Part shown: positions 17,447 to 27,678 of the stretch, one piece after another
Numbering within the stretch: position 1 is the stretch's first letter
How the letters are laid out: each line of letters begins with the position of its first letter
From: an uncultured Schlesneria sp.
Lineage (GTDB): Bacteria; Planctomycetota; Planctomycetia; Planctomycetales; Planctomycetaceae
Direction: 5' to 3'
NCBI GenBank assembly: GCA_903858935.1
Contig: CAIOKO010000220.1
Span: forward strand, 1-53,818
DNA length: 53,818 bases
The notes under the pieces: generated by a model
Databases searched by the model: none
What the model was told of the DNA's origin: nothing
Seen by the model: only the letters and a program-made list of their open reading frames with translations
Made by a program: the position numbers and the translations under genes

Positions 17447-18622
17447 TCAGTGGCCCTCCGAGATCGATTGAATTTCTTGGTCCAGCTCGGAAAGTTTGGT
17501 GTCTACAAACGCTTCCCCCGGTCCCATCACGGTCAGTTTCTCTGCCAATGAAGGGATCGAGAAAAAAGGAATTGATTTTGTAAATCCCTGCGAAGTCTTG
17601 TAAAGGTATATGACGCCCGCACGTGCAATGTCATCTTCAAGATAATTCAGGATCATTGGGCTGTGCGTGGTCACCAGAACTTGCTGGGTTGCGTTGACCA
17701 ACTTGTCGATGAGGAACTCGACGAGTTCGGGATTTATTCCATTTTCGATCTCATCGAACAGCAGGAAGCGATTCGGGGTAGCGAGTTCCGCAAGGATCGC
17801 GATTAGCCGTAACATGCCGTCATTGATGTGCCGGGCTTCGGTTGTCATTGCAGGTAGCAAGCCAGATTCCGGCCCCATAAATGCTTCGGTAATTTCGATC
17901 TGCTTCCATCCTGATCGAAGTGATTTGGCGTGAAGTTCTTGCAGTCTTGGATACACCTGCCGGAGGTAAGTAATCAGTTGCCGACGTTTGGGGATGCTCA
18001 TTTCGTGCAAGAAGGCGGATAAGTTCTGCCCTCCAAGACCCAATTTCCCTGCGGACTCCCGAGTCCTTTGTCGCAAGTACTCTGGGGCCAACAGGTCAAG
18101 TGAGGTGATTGATTGAATGAATTCCTTACATTTCAACGCGGATTCAGGCAACAAGTCGCGCTTTATACGAGACAGAATCGACCCTTCGTAGTCAACAGCG
18201 ATTTCATGCGTTGTTACCGATCCTTCGCTCAAATTCGTGATCGTCACGACGTCTTTTTCGGTTTCTACCAAGCAGTTGAGCAGGTCGAGACGTTCGCGCG
18301 TGCATCGGTTTTGTTTCGGATTGTATGTTGCTTCCCATCGCCCAGCGATTTCGCCATTCGACCCTGTAAACCAAACGCAGAAATCGATGTTCACCTTTCT
18401 GGTGAGTTTTGACTTCAGATCAACCGTATTCCACTTTCGTTCACGGAGCCAGGCTTTCATATCGCCGTGGACCAGTTGCGAAAAAAAGTCGATAAACTGG
18501 AGCACGGTCGATTTCCCTGCGCCATTCAGGCCGATCAAGCAATTAAATTTCGCCAGATCAAGTCGAAAGTCGACGAGCGATTTAAAATTGCTGACTTGAA
18601 TGGCTTTGATTCGCATTGTCAT
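17447..18622 (-). CDS. AAA (SMC/OLD-like) ATPase, first pair
   Basis: A 391-residue ATPase starting MTMRIKAIQVSNFKSLVDF, the typical N-terminal strand of RecF/SMC-like ATPases. Walker A GLNGAGKS is at 31-38. INDGMLRLIAILAEL is the signature-like helix. FLLFDEIENGINPELVE is Walker B, and VLVTTHSPMILNY the switch region. It is distinct in sequence from the second ATPase (15486-16655), so the two pairs are not a recent duplication. The gap from pglX is 89 bases, whereas the next gene follows after one base. That marks this gene as the first of a separate four-gene cassette. Confidence 0.88.
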   Translation of the reverse strand: MTMRIKAIQVSNFKSLVDFRLDLAKFNCLIGLNGAGKSTVLQFIDFFSQLVHGDMKAWLRERKWNTVDLKSKLTRKVNIDFCVWFTGSNGEIAGRWEATYNPKQNRCTRERLDLLNCLVETEKDVVTITNLSEGSVTTHEIAVDYEGSILSRIKRDLLPESALKCKEFIQSITSLDLLAPEYLRQRTRESAGKLGLGGQNLSAFLHEMSIPKRRQLITYLRQVYPRLQELHAKSLRSGWKQIEITEAFMGPESGLLPAMTTEARHINDGMLRLIAILAELATPNRFLLFDEIENGINPELVEFLIDKLVNATQQVLVTTHSPMILNYLEDDIARAGVIYLYKTSQGFTKSIPFFSIPSLAEKLTVMGPGEAFVDTKLSELDQEIQSISEGH

Positions 18623-18711
18623 GTCTGTCTCAGGTTAGAGAACTTGATTCGGCAGCAAATGTGGGGTTGCAATATCGATTGGCATCAAATTATCGCTCTT
18701 GACGCATTCGT

Positions 18712-21700
18712 TCACTCATCGTCTTTTGTTCCACAAACCGCTTTAACTTCAGCGAGCAGGTCGCCGAATTTGCCATAGTTCACCTTCACGCCATCATCGA
18801 GGTCGAGGCTGATTTTCTGGTCGGCAGCGTGCTTGAGCTTCTCCTCGAAGATGAGCAATTCGGCCTGCTCCTTCTTGTGGTCGGTTTGCTCCTTCTGGAG
18901 CTTGTTACGATGGCTCGTACTGGTTGCCTTCGCCTTGTCGCCTTCAAGTTGTTCAATGCGGGCTGCGATCTGGCCCTGGAGTGGGATGACGTACTCAGTG
19001 CGCATCCGGGCCAGTGTGCCTTCGTTGTAACGGTGCAGGTAGACGAGGCATTGGAATGCCCGTTGCTTACCGCTGGAGAACAGCCAGTAGATTGGCCGTT
19101 TCTTGTACATCGGAAGATGATGCTTGTAGAACCCGGTGGCGAGATAGCGACGGATTGTATCCCGTGGTTGTTCGCCATTATTCGGGCCGATACTGTCGGC
19201 GATGAACTTCAGGTTTTCTTCCAGAAGTTCCTTCGGCCACGCCACGCCGACGAATTCCACAATGCGGTTGGCTGCGTCGTCTTGGATACCCCAATCGGTT
19301 TCGAGCAGTGGGATGATGCCGTCACCGTCGGCTCGGAAAGTCGTGTACTGGCCGGGATCAAAGTCCTTGTTGCCACTGCGGGCGTAGATCAACCCCGGCT
19401 TGTCAAGACTGTATCGCCCCATCATGCAGCCGATGGCGTAGGAAAGCAGACGCTTGATGTCTTCAGCACGGTCGGGCCGGTAGAGAGTAATCTGGTCTTT
19501 TGGGACATCGGGCGAAAACTCGTCTTGCAGGCCGTAGGCGTCGATCAAAAGGCGATTATTCTTCTCTTCGTATTCGGCAGCACGGTCAATACGAGCGAAA
19601 CACTGTTCGTTCCATCGCTCGCAAATCTTGCTGAGAAGCGATTCGCTATCACATCGGCGACTAAGTGCGTTGCTCTGAAAGCCCCAATAAGTCTCGCCTA
19701 AACCCCAATCGGAAATTGCCATGAGTCGCAGTTCGCTCACGTTCTGGACAATATCCGCTTTGACTTCACTCACGGTGTGCTTGATCGGAAGAGTACCAAC
19801 ATTCCACGCTTGAACATTCAGTGTGGGGTTCATCATCTTGAGGACAGCAGATGCGATTTTTGAGTTTAGAAACCCCGCAAGCAAAAGAATGTTATCCTCG
19901 CTTCCAAATGCACCTGATCCGGCATCATCGAAAAGATTGCCATGTTCGCTGATGCGAGCAGAGAATTCACCAGAGGTAATCTTGGACCAGTTCACATTAG
20001 GCTGAAAGATGTATTCGTCATTGAAAGCGTGTGCTGGAACTTTCCCTTTGCTGTCTGTAGTGGTTCGCAGTTCGAGTCCGTCGTTCTCCCAATTGACTAC
20101 ATATTCCAGGTTGCCGAACCACCTTCGGAATGCGCCACCCTTCTGGTATGGAAACCATTTCTTGCGACTCTGTTGGGCGCTCGCTCGATCGCGGAACAAC
20201 AAGCCGAGTTTTGAATAATCGACTTCATGCCAGAACCTCAAAAACCTTTCGTTGTTACAGGTAATCATCCCAACACGAGGAACAGCAAACTGAGACAGTG
20301 GTTCGCTATTGTCAAAAGCAGAAATCACTTTGGCAGACGCCCAATATGCGATAGGACTTCCCGGAATCTTCCTGAAGTCTTCGGAACACGATGAAAACAA
20401 CCATCCGCAATCTCGATTCTTGATCGCTTCGAGAGTCTTTTGCGGCTGTACATCCTCTCCGTAAAAATCGCTGAGCTTGATGAACGTGCCGATCAGGTGC
20501 AGGGAACATTTCCGCATAACGCTGGTACAAACGGGAACGTATGCGGATTCAAAAAAGGCATGGTATTCTGGCTGGATCAATGAACACAAGACGTGTTGCT
20601 TGAGGAGCCAATCGCGAAAGTCTTCATAGGACGAGATGAACATCCATGTAAACGGAGTCATTGTCCCAATGTAAGAGTTGTCCTTAGTAAAGGCCGAAAT
20701 CCGATGGATGAAAACCGCAAATAGGTCGCTACGCCCTGCCGCGAAAGTCTCCTTCGCAAAGTGACGCAATTCGGGCGGAAGAGACTTGTTTCCTATGTAC
20801 GGAGGATTCGCAACCACGGCATCATACTGCTTCACCAACAGTCTCGCCTGCTGAAGCAACGGTTTGATGACCTGTGCCGAAATGTGCGAGAGATCGCCAT
20901 TCTTTAGAACATCATCAATCCGTTTCTCAATCTCCGGCAGCTTTACCGCCAGTTTCGGTGGAACTTGAATCAACGACCCAAATGTCTTGGCGTTCTCGAA
21001 CAACTCCAGAAGCGATGCGATGTCGCCCTTGGAAATGTGGCCCTTCTCGGCCAATATCTTCTTACTGAAAAGTCCGGCCTTTTCATTTTCGATTTCCTCG
21101 AACAGATACTCGCTCGGCCTGTCGTCCTTGTTTAACGGCGAGTTGAGTGCGTGGGTGATGTCGGCGGCGTCCATTCCCTTGGTGTCTTCAAACGCAAGGA
21201 CGTTCGGCGTCGCTTCGATTTCGAAAATGCGTCGATCGTCGGCACGGGCCTTCATCATCAGAGAAAAGGCCGCAAGCTGTGCCGCTCGGTCGTCAATCTC
21301 AAGGCCGAACAAGTTTTTGTGAAGGATGAGCGCAGGGATGTCCTTGGCCCGATAACCCCTTTCCTGGTAGATCTCTTTGAACAGATCGTAGGCTTCGACC
21401 AAGATGTGACCGGAGCCACAGGCCGGATCAAGCAGCGTCATTTCTTCCGGGTTCAAGTTGGTGGGTGTGATCGCCTTCAGTTGTTCCTGGACTTCGGGCG
21501 TCTGATCGGCAGGCTCGATGTAATAATCCATCTGCCGCCGTAAGGCTGACTGCGGATAGGTCGCCAGCCATTGCCGACCAAGCGTGTTCTGTACGAGGTA
21601 TTTGACAATCCAGTTTGGCGTAAAAAGCTGAGTGGCAGCTGGGATGTCCTCACACGCCACCACTTTGCCGATTACTTCGTTTTTTTTCTCCGAGATGTAG

Positions 21701-22338
21701 AACTGGTACAGCCAGCCGACGATCTCGACTTCTTTCCAGTCTTCCTCGTCAATTCCGCCGGCAAGTTTGCGGATCAGCGAATCGGAATGGAGCAGGTTGT
21801 CGGGGAGGAGCAGTTCCGTCTCGTCGTCAATCTTCTCAAACAGAAACGGCATCGCCGCATGAAGAGCATTGCACTGAGCGCTGAGCAACAGCCTGTAAAG
21901 TTCGTTTTCCTTGTTTCCGGCGAGCTTGAGGTCGATGACCGCTTCTTTCTTGAGGCCCGGCAGATCGACATGCTCGGCGTGTTCCAGGATTTCCGGCGTC
22001 GGCTTACCTTCGGGATGGCTCAAGACTCGGTAGCCGTGTTCGAGGAAGCCGTGCAGTTCCATGAACCGGATGGCGACCAGCCGGTTGAACCATGTGTAGG
22101 CCATCGCCTCCATCGTCTCCTCGAAGCCGTGCCGCTTGATGCGGTGCTCGAGTTTGTTCCGCTTCTTAGCGACGGCACGGGGATGGTCCCGGCCTGCGAT
22201 CACGGCAACATCGCCCCGTTCCACGACTGGTTCGGTCTTCGTGGCGGTCAGCCCGTAATAGGCGGCACGATCCGTCATCGCCTGGATGAAATCCCTGCGT
22301 GCCTGCGGTGCATAGTTTTTCAGATTCGTACGATTCAT
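18712..22338 (-). CDS. pglX: BREX type 1 adenine-specific DNA methyltransferase PglX
   Basis: A 1208-residue protein, the normal length for BREX-1 PglX. Motif I, DPACGSGHILVEAYDLF, is near residue 303 and binds S-adenosylmethionine. Motif IV, VVANPPYIG, near residue 509, is the catalytic N-P-P-Y of N6-adenine methylases. A long C-terminal region serves target recognition, and a Lys/Glu-rich coiled-coil-like stretch lies near the end. In BREX this enzyme marks host DNA at a non-palindromic site so that the system spares it. It starts 10 bases after the GmrSD-like gene, so the two are probably co-translated. Confidence 0.95.
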   Translation of the reverse strand: MNRTNLKNYAPQARRDFIQAMTDRAAYYGLTATKTEPVVERGDVAVIAGRDHPRAVAKKRNKLEHRIKRHGFEETMEAMAYTWFNRLVAIRFMELHGFLEHGYRVLSHPEGKPTPEILEHAEHVDLPGLKKEAVIDLKLAGNKENELYRLLLSAQCNALHAAMPFLFEKIDDETELLLPDNLLHSDSLIRKLAGGIDEEDWKEVEIVGWLYQFYISEKKNEVIGKVVACEDIPAATQLFTPNWIVKYLVQNTLGRQWLATYPQSALRRQMDYYIEPADQTPEVQEQLKAITPTNLNPEEMTLLDPACGSGHILVEAYDLFKEIYQERGYRAKDIPALILHKNLFGLEIDDRAAQLAAFSLMMKARADDRRIFEIEATPNVLAFEDTKGMDAADITHALNSPLNKDDRPSEYLFEEIENEKAGLFSKKILAEKGHISKGDIASLLELFENAKTFGSLIQVPPKLAVKLPEIEKRIDDVLKNGDLSHISAQVIKPLLQQARLLVKQYDAVVANPPYIGNKSLPPELRHFAKETFAAGRSDLFAVFIHRISAFTKDNSYIGTMTPFTWMFISSYEDFRDWLLKQHVLCSLIQPEYHAFFESAYVPVCTSVMRKCSLHLIGTFIKLSDFYGEDVQPQKTLEAIKNRDCGWLFSSCSEDFRKIPGSPIAYWASAKVISAFDNSEPLSQFAVPRVGMITCNNERFLRFWHEVDYSKLGLLFRDRASAQQSRKKWFPYQKGGAFRRWFGNLEYVVNWENDGLELRTTTDSKGKVPAHAFNDEYIFQPNVNWSKITSGEFSARISEHGNLFDDAGSGAFGSEDNILLLAGFLNSKIASAVLKMMNPTLNVQAWNVGTLPIKHTVSEVKADIVQNVSELRLMAISDWGLGETYWGFQSNALSRRCDSESLLSKICERWNEQCFARIDRAAEYEEKNNRLLIDAYGLQDEFSPDVPKDQITLYRPDRAEDIKRLLSYAIGCMMGRYSLDKPGLIYARSGNKDFDPGQYTTFRADGDGIIPLLETDWGIQDDAANRIVEFVGVAWPKELLEENLKFIADSIGPNNGEQPRDTIRRYLATGFYKHHLPMYKKRPIYWLFSSGKQRAFQCLVYLHRYNEGTLARMRTEYVIPLQGQIAARIEQLEGDKAKATSTSHRNKLQKEQTDHKKEQAELLIFEEKLKHAADQKISLDLDDGVKVNYGKFGDLLAEVKAVCGTKDDE

Positions 22339-22348
22339 GAATACTCGT

Positions 22349-24034
22349 TTACTTTAGGTCCCACACTTCAGTGAGCTTCTCAAGAAGTTGCTTCTGCCTG
22401 TCTTTAACCACTTTCGGCGTCCAATTGGCCTCTCCTATGACACCGGTCGTCAAAGGGAACGGCGAAATACCATCCATTTTGAAATACTTCTCCTTTTTGT
22501 CGCTGAAATCAAAGTTGTTGGCTGACGAATTCTTTCGGCGATTTAACAGCACAAGGTTCCCGATCTTGTGCGTCAGTGCCTTCCGTTCCCCTTCGTCTGC
22601 GAAATCTGAAACCCATTTACTTGTCGATTTTGGGCTCTGCGGAAGCACATGTTCGATGGAAATCGTTTTGTAATCGTATGTCGCTGTTCCGTCCGAGAGT
22701 GCATGATCGAGTCGTTGCAGAACGAACAACGGAACACGGGGCAGGTTGTAAATGTCATCATCGAGCGCTTCGATAGTGTCCGCCTTTTCTTCCGTAGAAA
22801 GTTGCAGCGGTGAACCAGCGGCGTAGATATCGTGGCTATCACTCAACGTTTTTAAAACGCTTCCATATCTTTCAATCCGGCTGGTGATATTGATTCGACG
22901 AATAAACATCGAAGCAGCAAGACGTTCAAGGTGTTTGAAAAATTTGACGAGCTTAACCGGTTCGTTGCGATTCTTAGTCAGGTAGGCGATCGCTGGGGGA
23001 AGCCAGTCCACGTTGTCGATGCATTTCAGCCAACCAAACAAAGCGTTAACTTCTTCGGCGTGGCTCTTGCTTTCAAAACTCTCAGTTAGGATGTCCTCGA
23101 ACGACTCACCATTTGGCAACAGGACGTCATCAATGATCTCCTGCGGCGACCTGCCCGAAACGACGTACTGCCGGAACTCCTTTAAAATTGACTCTCGCAT
23201 TTTGGAGCGACGGAAGATCATTCGGATGTGAGCGAACAGGTCCTGGAAGGCATCTCGGCCCAAGTCGTTTTCCAGATCGACCCACTTCTTGGAATACTGT
23301 TTCTGTTTATCGGCAGAGAACTTGCCGATGATCTCAGCCTTCAAAATATCCGTGTGCGAAAGATCGAGTCCGCGATCATTGAGAATTGAGAAAATACGAT
23401 ACGCAGAATCTCGATCAAGTGATGTGACGAGAATCATCACGCACTGATTCAAGATGTACCCGACAAGCTGGTCCCTTCGTTCGTCAGTAAGTTTTGTCAG
23501 TTTGTCATAAAATAGCTTCCCGTTACTCACAAAGTTGTTTTGGCTGTCGGTTAACGAAGTCGGGTCGACTTTGAGAAGCAGCTTAAACCCCTCTCGATCC
23601 TGAACATACTTCTTGAAAAACTCCCGATCTTCCTCCCGAAGTAGCAGGCGATATCGATCCTCAGAACCAACGACGTGTTTTTGCTTGGCCTGGTAGAGAA
23701 AGGTTGTAATCTCATCATCGTTGCCGACCTCACGAAGTGCCGCCAAAAGTATCGTCAACGTCGTTAATCGCTGCTGACCGTCCACGACGACGGAATCCGC
23801 CTTGCCATCCTCTTTGATGAGGACAATAGAGCCAAGAAAGTACGGTGGCAGATCCTCAACCCCCGCTGTATCGTCGTCGCCCATCATCGCTAATAAGTCA
23901 CTCAACAGCTCTTCGGCTTGCTCAGTCGTCCAGGCGTAAGGGCGTTGGTACTCGGGTATTAGAAATGCAAATTCGTCGCCTGCAAAAACTTTTGCGACGA
24001 CGTACTCTTTTCCCTGAATCTTCATTGATGACAT
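22349..24034 (-). CDS. GmrSD-type (DUF262/DUF1524) restriction protein inside BREX
   Basis: A 561-residue fusion. The N-terminal DUF262 (GmrS-like, ParB/sulfiredoxin fold) has IPEYQRPYAWT (~26-36) and DGQQRLTTLTILL (85-97). The C-terminal DUF1524 (GmrD-like, HNH family) has SIEHVLPQSP and KIGNLVLLNRRKNSSANN (~455-505). GmrSD proteins are NTP-dependent type IV restriction enzymes that attack DNA with modified bases. BrxU, a known BREX-linked defence protein, belongs to the same family. Here it is placed between brxC (12-base gap) and pglX (10-base gap), a fully integrated position. ATG 24034 has AGGAG ten bases upstream; a second Met lies three codons later. Confidence 0.88.
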   Translation of the reverse strand: MSSMKIQGKEYVVAKVFAGDEFAFLIPEYQRPYAWTTEQAEELLSDLLAMMGDDDTAGVEDLPPYFLGSIVLIKEDGKADSVVVDGQQRLTTLTILLAALREVGNDDEITTFLYQAKQKHVVGSEDRYRLLLREEDREFFKKYVQDREGFKLLLKVDPTSLTDSQNNFVSNGKLFYDKLTKLTDERRDQLVGYILNQCVMILVTSLDRDSAYRIFSILNDRGLDLSHTDILKAEIIGKFSADKQKQYSKKWVDLENDLGRDAFQDLFAHIRMIFRRSKMRESILKEFRQYVVSGRSPQEIIDDVLLPNGESFEDILTESFESKSHAEEVNALFGWLKCIDNVDWLPPAIAYLTKNRNEPVKLVKFFKHLERLAASMFIRRINITSRIERYGSVLKTLSDSHDIYAAGSPLQLSTEEKADTIEALDDDIYNLPRVPLFVLQRLDHALSDGTATYDYKTISIEHVLPQSPKSTSKWVSDFADEGERKALTHKIGNLVLLNRRKNSSANNFDFSDKKEKYFKMDGISPFPLTTGVIGEANWTPKVVKDRQKQLLEKLTEVWDLK

Positions 24035-24046
24035 TCGCTGTGACTC

Positions 24047-27000
24047 CTATCGAATTTGAATTCGTTCGTTGTTCGCAATCGCCCGTTCAAGTTCATTTCG
24101 AAGCGCGTCGAGGAAACCGTTCACGTCTTCGGACGTTTCCAGGTACGTTGTCTTTACGATGTCTGCCGGTTTGACGACCCGTTGCTTCTTGACCACCAAA
24201 GGCGGTGGTGTCACTTTGCCCAATCCATCGTCCTTAGGTTTCTTCTGTTCGGTCAGTTTGCGTTGGAAGTCTTCAATCCGCCCCACGGCGACATCGAATT
24301 CCTTCACAGCCTCACCCTCGGCTTGCGTGATGTGAGCGAGGCTTTCTTGTCTCTCCACCTGCTCCCGTAGAGCCTCAAGTGGCTTTAGGCACGCCGTACG
24401 GAGACTGGCATCGCCCTGAGCAGCGGCAGCGTCCTTGTTGAGCGTGGCAATCACTGCGTCGATCTTGGCAATAGCCTGCGTTTTTCGCCCGCTGAGCAGC
24501 GACGAGTTGACGGCGTGTACTGTGTTGATCAAGGAATCGGCATCCTTGATGAGTCCGTAGGGACTCTTGGCCGACAGGATTTCTTGCATTCTCTTGAGTG
24601 CAGGACCGGCCTCAGTATCCTTCTCCAGTTCGAGTCGGTTGAGCTGGAACACGACATGCGCCTTGCGGAGTTTTTCCCACATCGGCTTCTGGTGGTAGTA
24701 AAAGTGTTCCAAGTCGCGAAATTCGTCGGCCAGATCGAGCAGGTCTTTCTTCAGAGTATTAAACCGTTCGATAAATTTCCGACTATCCTTGTCCGCAAGC
24801 AACGGACTGATCAGCGTCAATCCGTTTGAGATCTCGTCACCGCCTGGATAGTTTCCCGTGTCAGCCAACTGTTTGTAGCCATTCAGAAGTTGATTCCAAT
24901 TTTTGAGTCGGGTTTGAAGAAACGTGCAGAGGCCGTCTTCCCCATCAGGTCCGAGACTTGCGAACAGATCTTTACCCAAACTCTGAGCGTTTTGAATCGC
25001 TTTGGGATCAGTCGTTTCGCGTTTGCGAACGACGATCTTACGACGTTTTGCCGGGGTCGAAATCGCTTCGTAGACTTTATCAGTAGGAATGACAGTCATG
25101 TCCATGACGAGATTGACCTCGCTCAGTACGATCAACCGCGCCAACAGCAGCAGTACCTCTTCATCCGGCCACCCGTACGGTCGCAACGCATACCGTTTTT
25201 CCAACATGTCATGCAAAATGACCTGCTGGCTTTTTGCCGCGCAGAGTGTCAGATAGTTTCGAATGTCCTGGATGGCTTCGGGATTACTCTCACCCGTCTG
25301 AAACAGGACATTCTCCTTGGCGACGTCGTTGCAACGCAGAACCGTCTGGATTTCCTTCAGGCGTTCCGCTTCGGGCGTCAACCGTTTCAGATAACTCATC
25401 TTGCTGAACGTATTCTGAATCAGATATTCAAGTGCCTCATCGAGTGCGGGAAGCGCGGTCGATGACTTGAGCTTCAGAGGCTGACCAGCGACGAAATACT
25501 CTGCAGAAGCAAGCATCTCTCCAAGAAGCGTCGTCAATCGTTCCCGTCGCTGTCGATTGTCCTCCGCACAGTCCCGAATAATTCGTTTGATGGACTCCGA
25601 GAGCGTCCCATCGTTTTTGGTCGAAACGTATTTGTCTGTCTGTAGGTACGTCCGAAGTTCACGGCCCACACTTTCGTCGTTGCCGAGTCGAATCAGTACG
25701 TAGCCACCATCGGTCGAACTCTCCAGGATGGCTTTACCCTTATCGTACAGCTCGTAGTCGTCAGCCAGTGGCGTAATGACCGAGACAAGAAGTGCTCCGT
25801 CTTTCTGGTTGCCGATCGGGAACTGGTCGCACCGTCGATTGAATTCGAAGTCCATTTTATTCGCGCTGAATCGGTGTTTGCGCAGCCCCTTTAGCACGCT
25901 CTCAAAAATGATCTCGCCCGCCAGCATCGTCTCTTGGCCATTCGACAAGTCGACCTGTTTGATCTCTTTGTTGATGTCCCGCTCTTCGTTAGTTAAGAAG
26001 AAGTACAGGTCGCCGCTCCGACTGATCAATGTTTCCTTTTCGAGGCGACCGAGACTCTCTTCGATGCGACGGCGGAGGGCCAAACGGTCACCGTCGATTT
26101 GATCGAGGCAGAGGGTCACAAGGTTATCGACGTTCCCCTTCATCTCATCCACATAACGAATGAGGAACAGAACTCGAAGTAACTGAATATCAAATGGTTC
26201 CAGACTGGGATTCGTTGCCGCCTGATCGATGGTTCGTTTGACTGCGGTATCAAGGAACCCTTCGATGGACGGATAGAAGTCATAAAGCGGGGCCAGGACA
26301 CCGACCTCGTTGATCGAGACTGTCTTAGCCGCCGATTGAAAGGCTTCCAGCATGGAACGCTCACCCTTGGCGAGATGTGCACCAGTTGCCCCTGCTTTTC
26401 GGATGGCCTCAAAAACTTTCTGGATCAGTTGGAATTGATAAGGGGCGAACGGATAGTTCTTGACGAAGTCATCGCTGTCTTTGAACTGACGGAAGGTCAT
26501 TCCACAATCTTTGAACGTCAATTGATTCTTGAGGATGTCCCCTCGATGTTTGAAAACTGCTTCGAGATCCGCCTTTACGTCTGGCCGCTTCGCCAATAAT
26601 CGAGATTGAATCACTTCATCGGCGTTGGCGCTGGACAGGGAAAGTGGCGGAAAGAAACGCCCCTGAATCTTGGAAAAGTCCTGCTTTTTCGTTTTACCCA
26701 TGTCGCCGACCACGGCGTCCATGTCGGCTTGTGATGTCACGACGACCCATGACCTGCGACCGCACGTCGTTCCCAACTCTTCAGTGATGGTTTGCAGGCT
26801 GAGCATCAAGTGCGAGTCGGTCCCGATGAATTGACCCACTTCATCCACCAGGAATGCGATCCGATGTTGAGGTCCCTTCGAATCGATGTATTCCTTGACC
26901 CATTTGCAAAAGTTCTCGACTGACAGGGCAAAATTATCTTCCGCCCCGTCAATCCACTTCTCGGCAGCCGCTTGGCTCTGGCCCAGGGCTTCGCTGAAAG

Positions 27001-27655
27001 CTTTAACGACTTCATCCCGGTTGAACTGGTACGCATCCCGCTCAGAATCCCATTTCAAGCCAGTCAGTTTCTCGTAGGCAGCATGGAACGCCTTCAATTT
27101 CCCTTTGGATTCAAGGTGTCGCTCCATGTGGGCGATATGCGGATGGTCGCCACTGTAACCTTGCAACTCATTCAAAACCTTGAGGAACACCCGCAGAATG
27201 AGGTCGCGTCCAGTTCCGCTGCCGTGGTCGGCCTTACTGTCGATATTGAATAAGATGACGTCGGTGTTGGCAGCAACCGCCCGCTTGATGTCTCCGAAAA
27301 GCATCGCATCCTTGACCTTGCTGTCGAAGAACTCGACAGCCTGTTTGCTTTGCCCGTTGAACGAGTGCGTGCGATTGCTGAGCAGGTACGACAGAACCTT
27401 GAGGAAGTGCGATTTACCGGAACCGAAATATCCCGAAATCCAGATTCCCATCTTGTCCTGCGGACTGGCGGTTTTTCCCTGATTGGCATCGTCGAGATAC
27501 CAAGAGATGAATTTGCGGAAGTGTTGGTCAAGCTCCCTTGTGATCACGAATTCGTCTAACTCTTGCCAGACTGACGAATCGTCCATCTGGTCAGCCTTCA
27601 CGACCCCGTTGATCGGTCGGAAGATGTCGCGTTCGAAAAGGTTCTTGATGAGCAT
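24047..27655 (-). CDS. brxC: BREX large ATPase BrxC
   Basis: A 1202-residue protein of usual BrxC length. Walker A GYFGSGKSHFLK is at 75-86. IAFLVDEVGQFIG (~280) is a Walker B-like block with the DE pair. The N-terminal MLIKNLFERDIFRPINGVVK is characteristic of the family. The C-terminal half is largely helical. BrxC is an ATPase needed for both protection and, in most BREX-1 systems, methylation. It starts 23 bases after brxB in the canonical gene order. Confidence 0.95.
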   Translation of the reverse strand: MLIKNLFERDIFRPINGVVKADQMDDSSVWQELDEFVITRELDQHFRKFISWYLDDANQGKTASPQDKMGIWISGYFGSGKSHFLKVLSYLLSNRTHSFNGQSKQAVEFFDSKVKDAMLFGDIKRAVAANTDVILFNIDSKADHGSGTGRDLILRVFLKVLNELQGYSGDHPHIAHMERHLESKGKLKAFHAAYEKLTGLKWDSERDAYQFNRDEVVKAFSEALGQSQAAAEKWIDGAEDNFALSVENFCKWVKEYIDSKGPQHRIAFLVDEVGQFIGTDSHLMLSLQTITEELGTTCGRRSWVVVTSQADMDAVVGDMGKTKKQDFSKIQGRFFPPLSLSSANADEVIQSRLLAKRPDVKADLEAVFKHRGDILKNQLTFKDCGMTFRQFKDSDDFVKNYPFAPYQFQLIQKVFEAIRKAGATGAHLAKGERSMLEAFQSAAKTVSINEVGVLAPLYDFYPSIEGFLDTAVKRTIDQAATNPSLEPFDIQLLRVLFLIRYVDEMKGNVDNLVTLCLDQIDGDRLALRRRIEESLGRLEKETLISRSGDLYFFLTNEERDINKEIKQVDLSNGQETMLAGEIIFESVLKGLRKHRFSANKMDFEFNRRCDQFPIGNQKDGALLVSVITPLADDYELYDKGKAILESSTDGGYVLIRLGNDESVGRELRTYLQTDKYVSTKNDGTLSESIKRIIRDCAEDNRQRRERLTTLLGEMLASAEYFVAGQPLKLKSSTALPALDEALEYLIQNTFSKMSYLKRLTPEAERLKEIQTVLRCNDVAKENVLFQTGESNPEAIQDIRNYLTLCAAKSQQVILHDMLEKRYALRPYGWPDEEVLLLLARLIVLSEVNLVMDMTVIPTDKVYEAISTPAKRRKIVVRKRETTDPKAIQNAQSLGKDLFASLGPDGEDGLCTFLQTRLKNWNQLLNGYKQLADTGNYPGGDEISNGLTLISPLLADKDSRKFIERFNTLKKDLLDLADEFRDLEHFYYHQKPMWEKLRKAHVVFQLNRLELEKDTEAGPALKRMQEILSAKSPYGLIKDADSLINTVHAVNSSLLSGRKTQAIAKIDAVIATLNKDAAAAQGDASLRTACLKPLEALREQVERQESLAHITQAEGEAVKEFDVAVGRIEDFQRKLTEQKKPKDDGLGKVTPPPLVVKKQRVVKPADIVKTTYLETSEDVNGFLDALRNELERAIANNERIQIR

Positions 27656-27678
27656 TGAAGACTCGCCCTGATGATTGA

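Noticed and set aside
18829-19701. 290-codon plus-strand frame opposite pglX
   Set aside because: Antisense shadow of the PglX C-terminal region. It is Leu/Val-rich, with no motif of its own.
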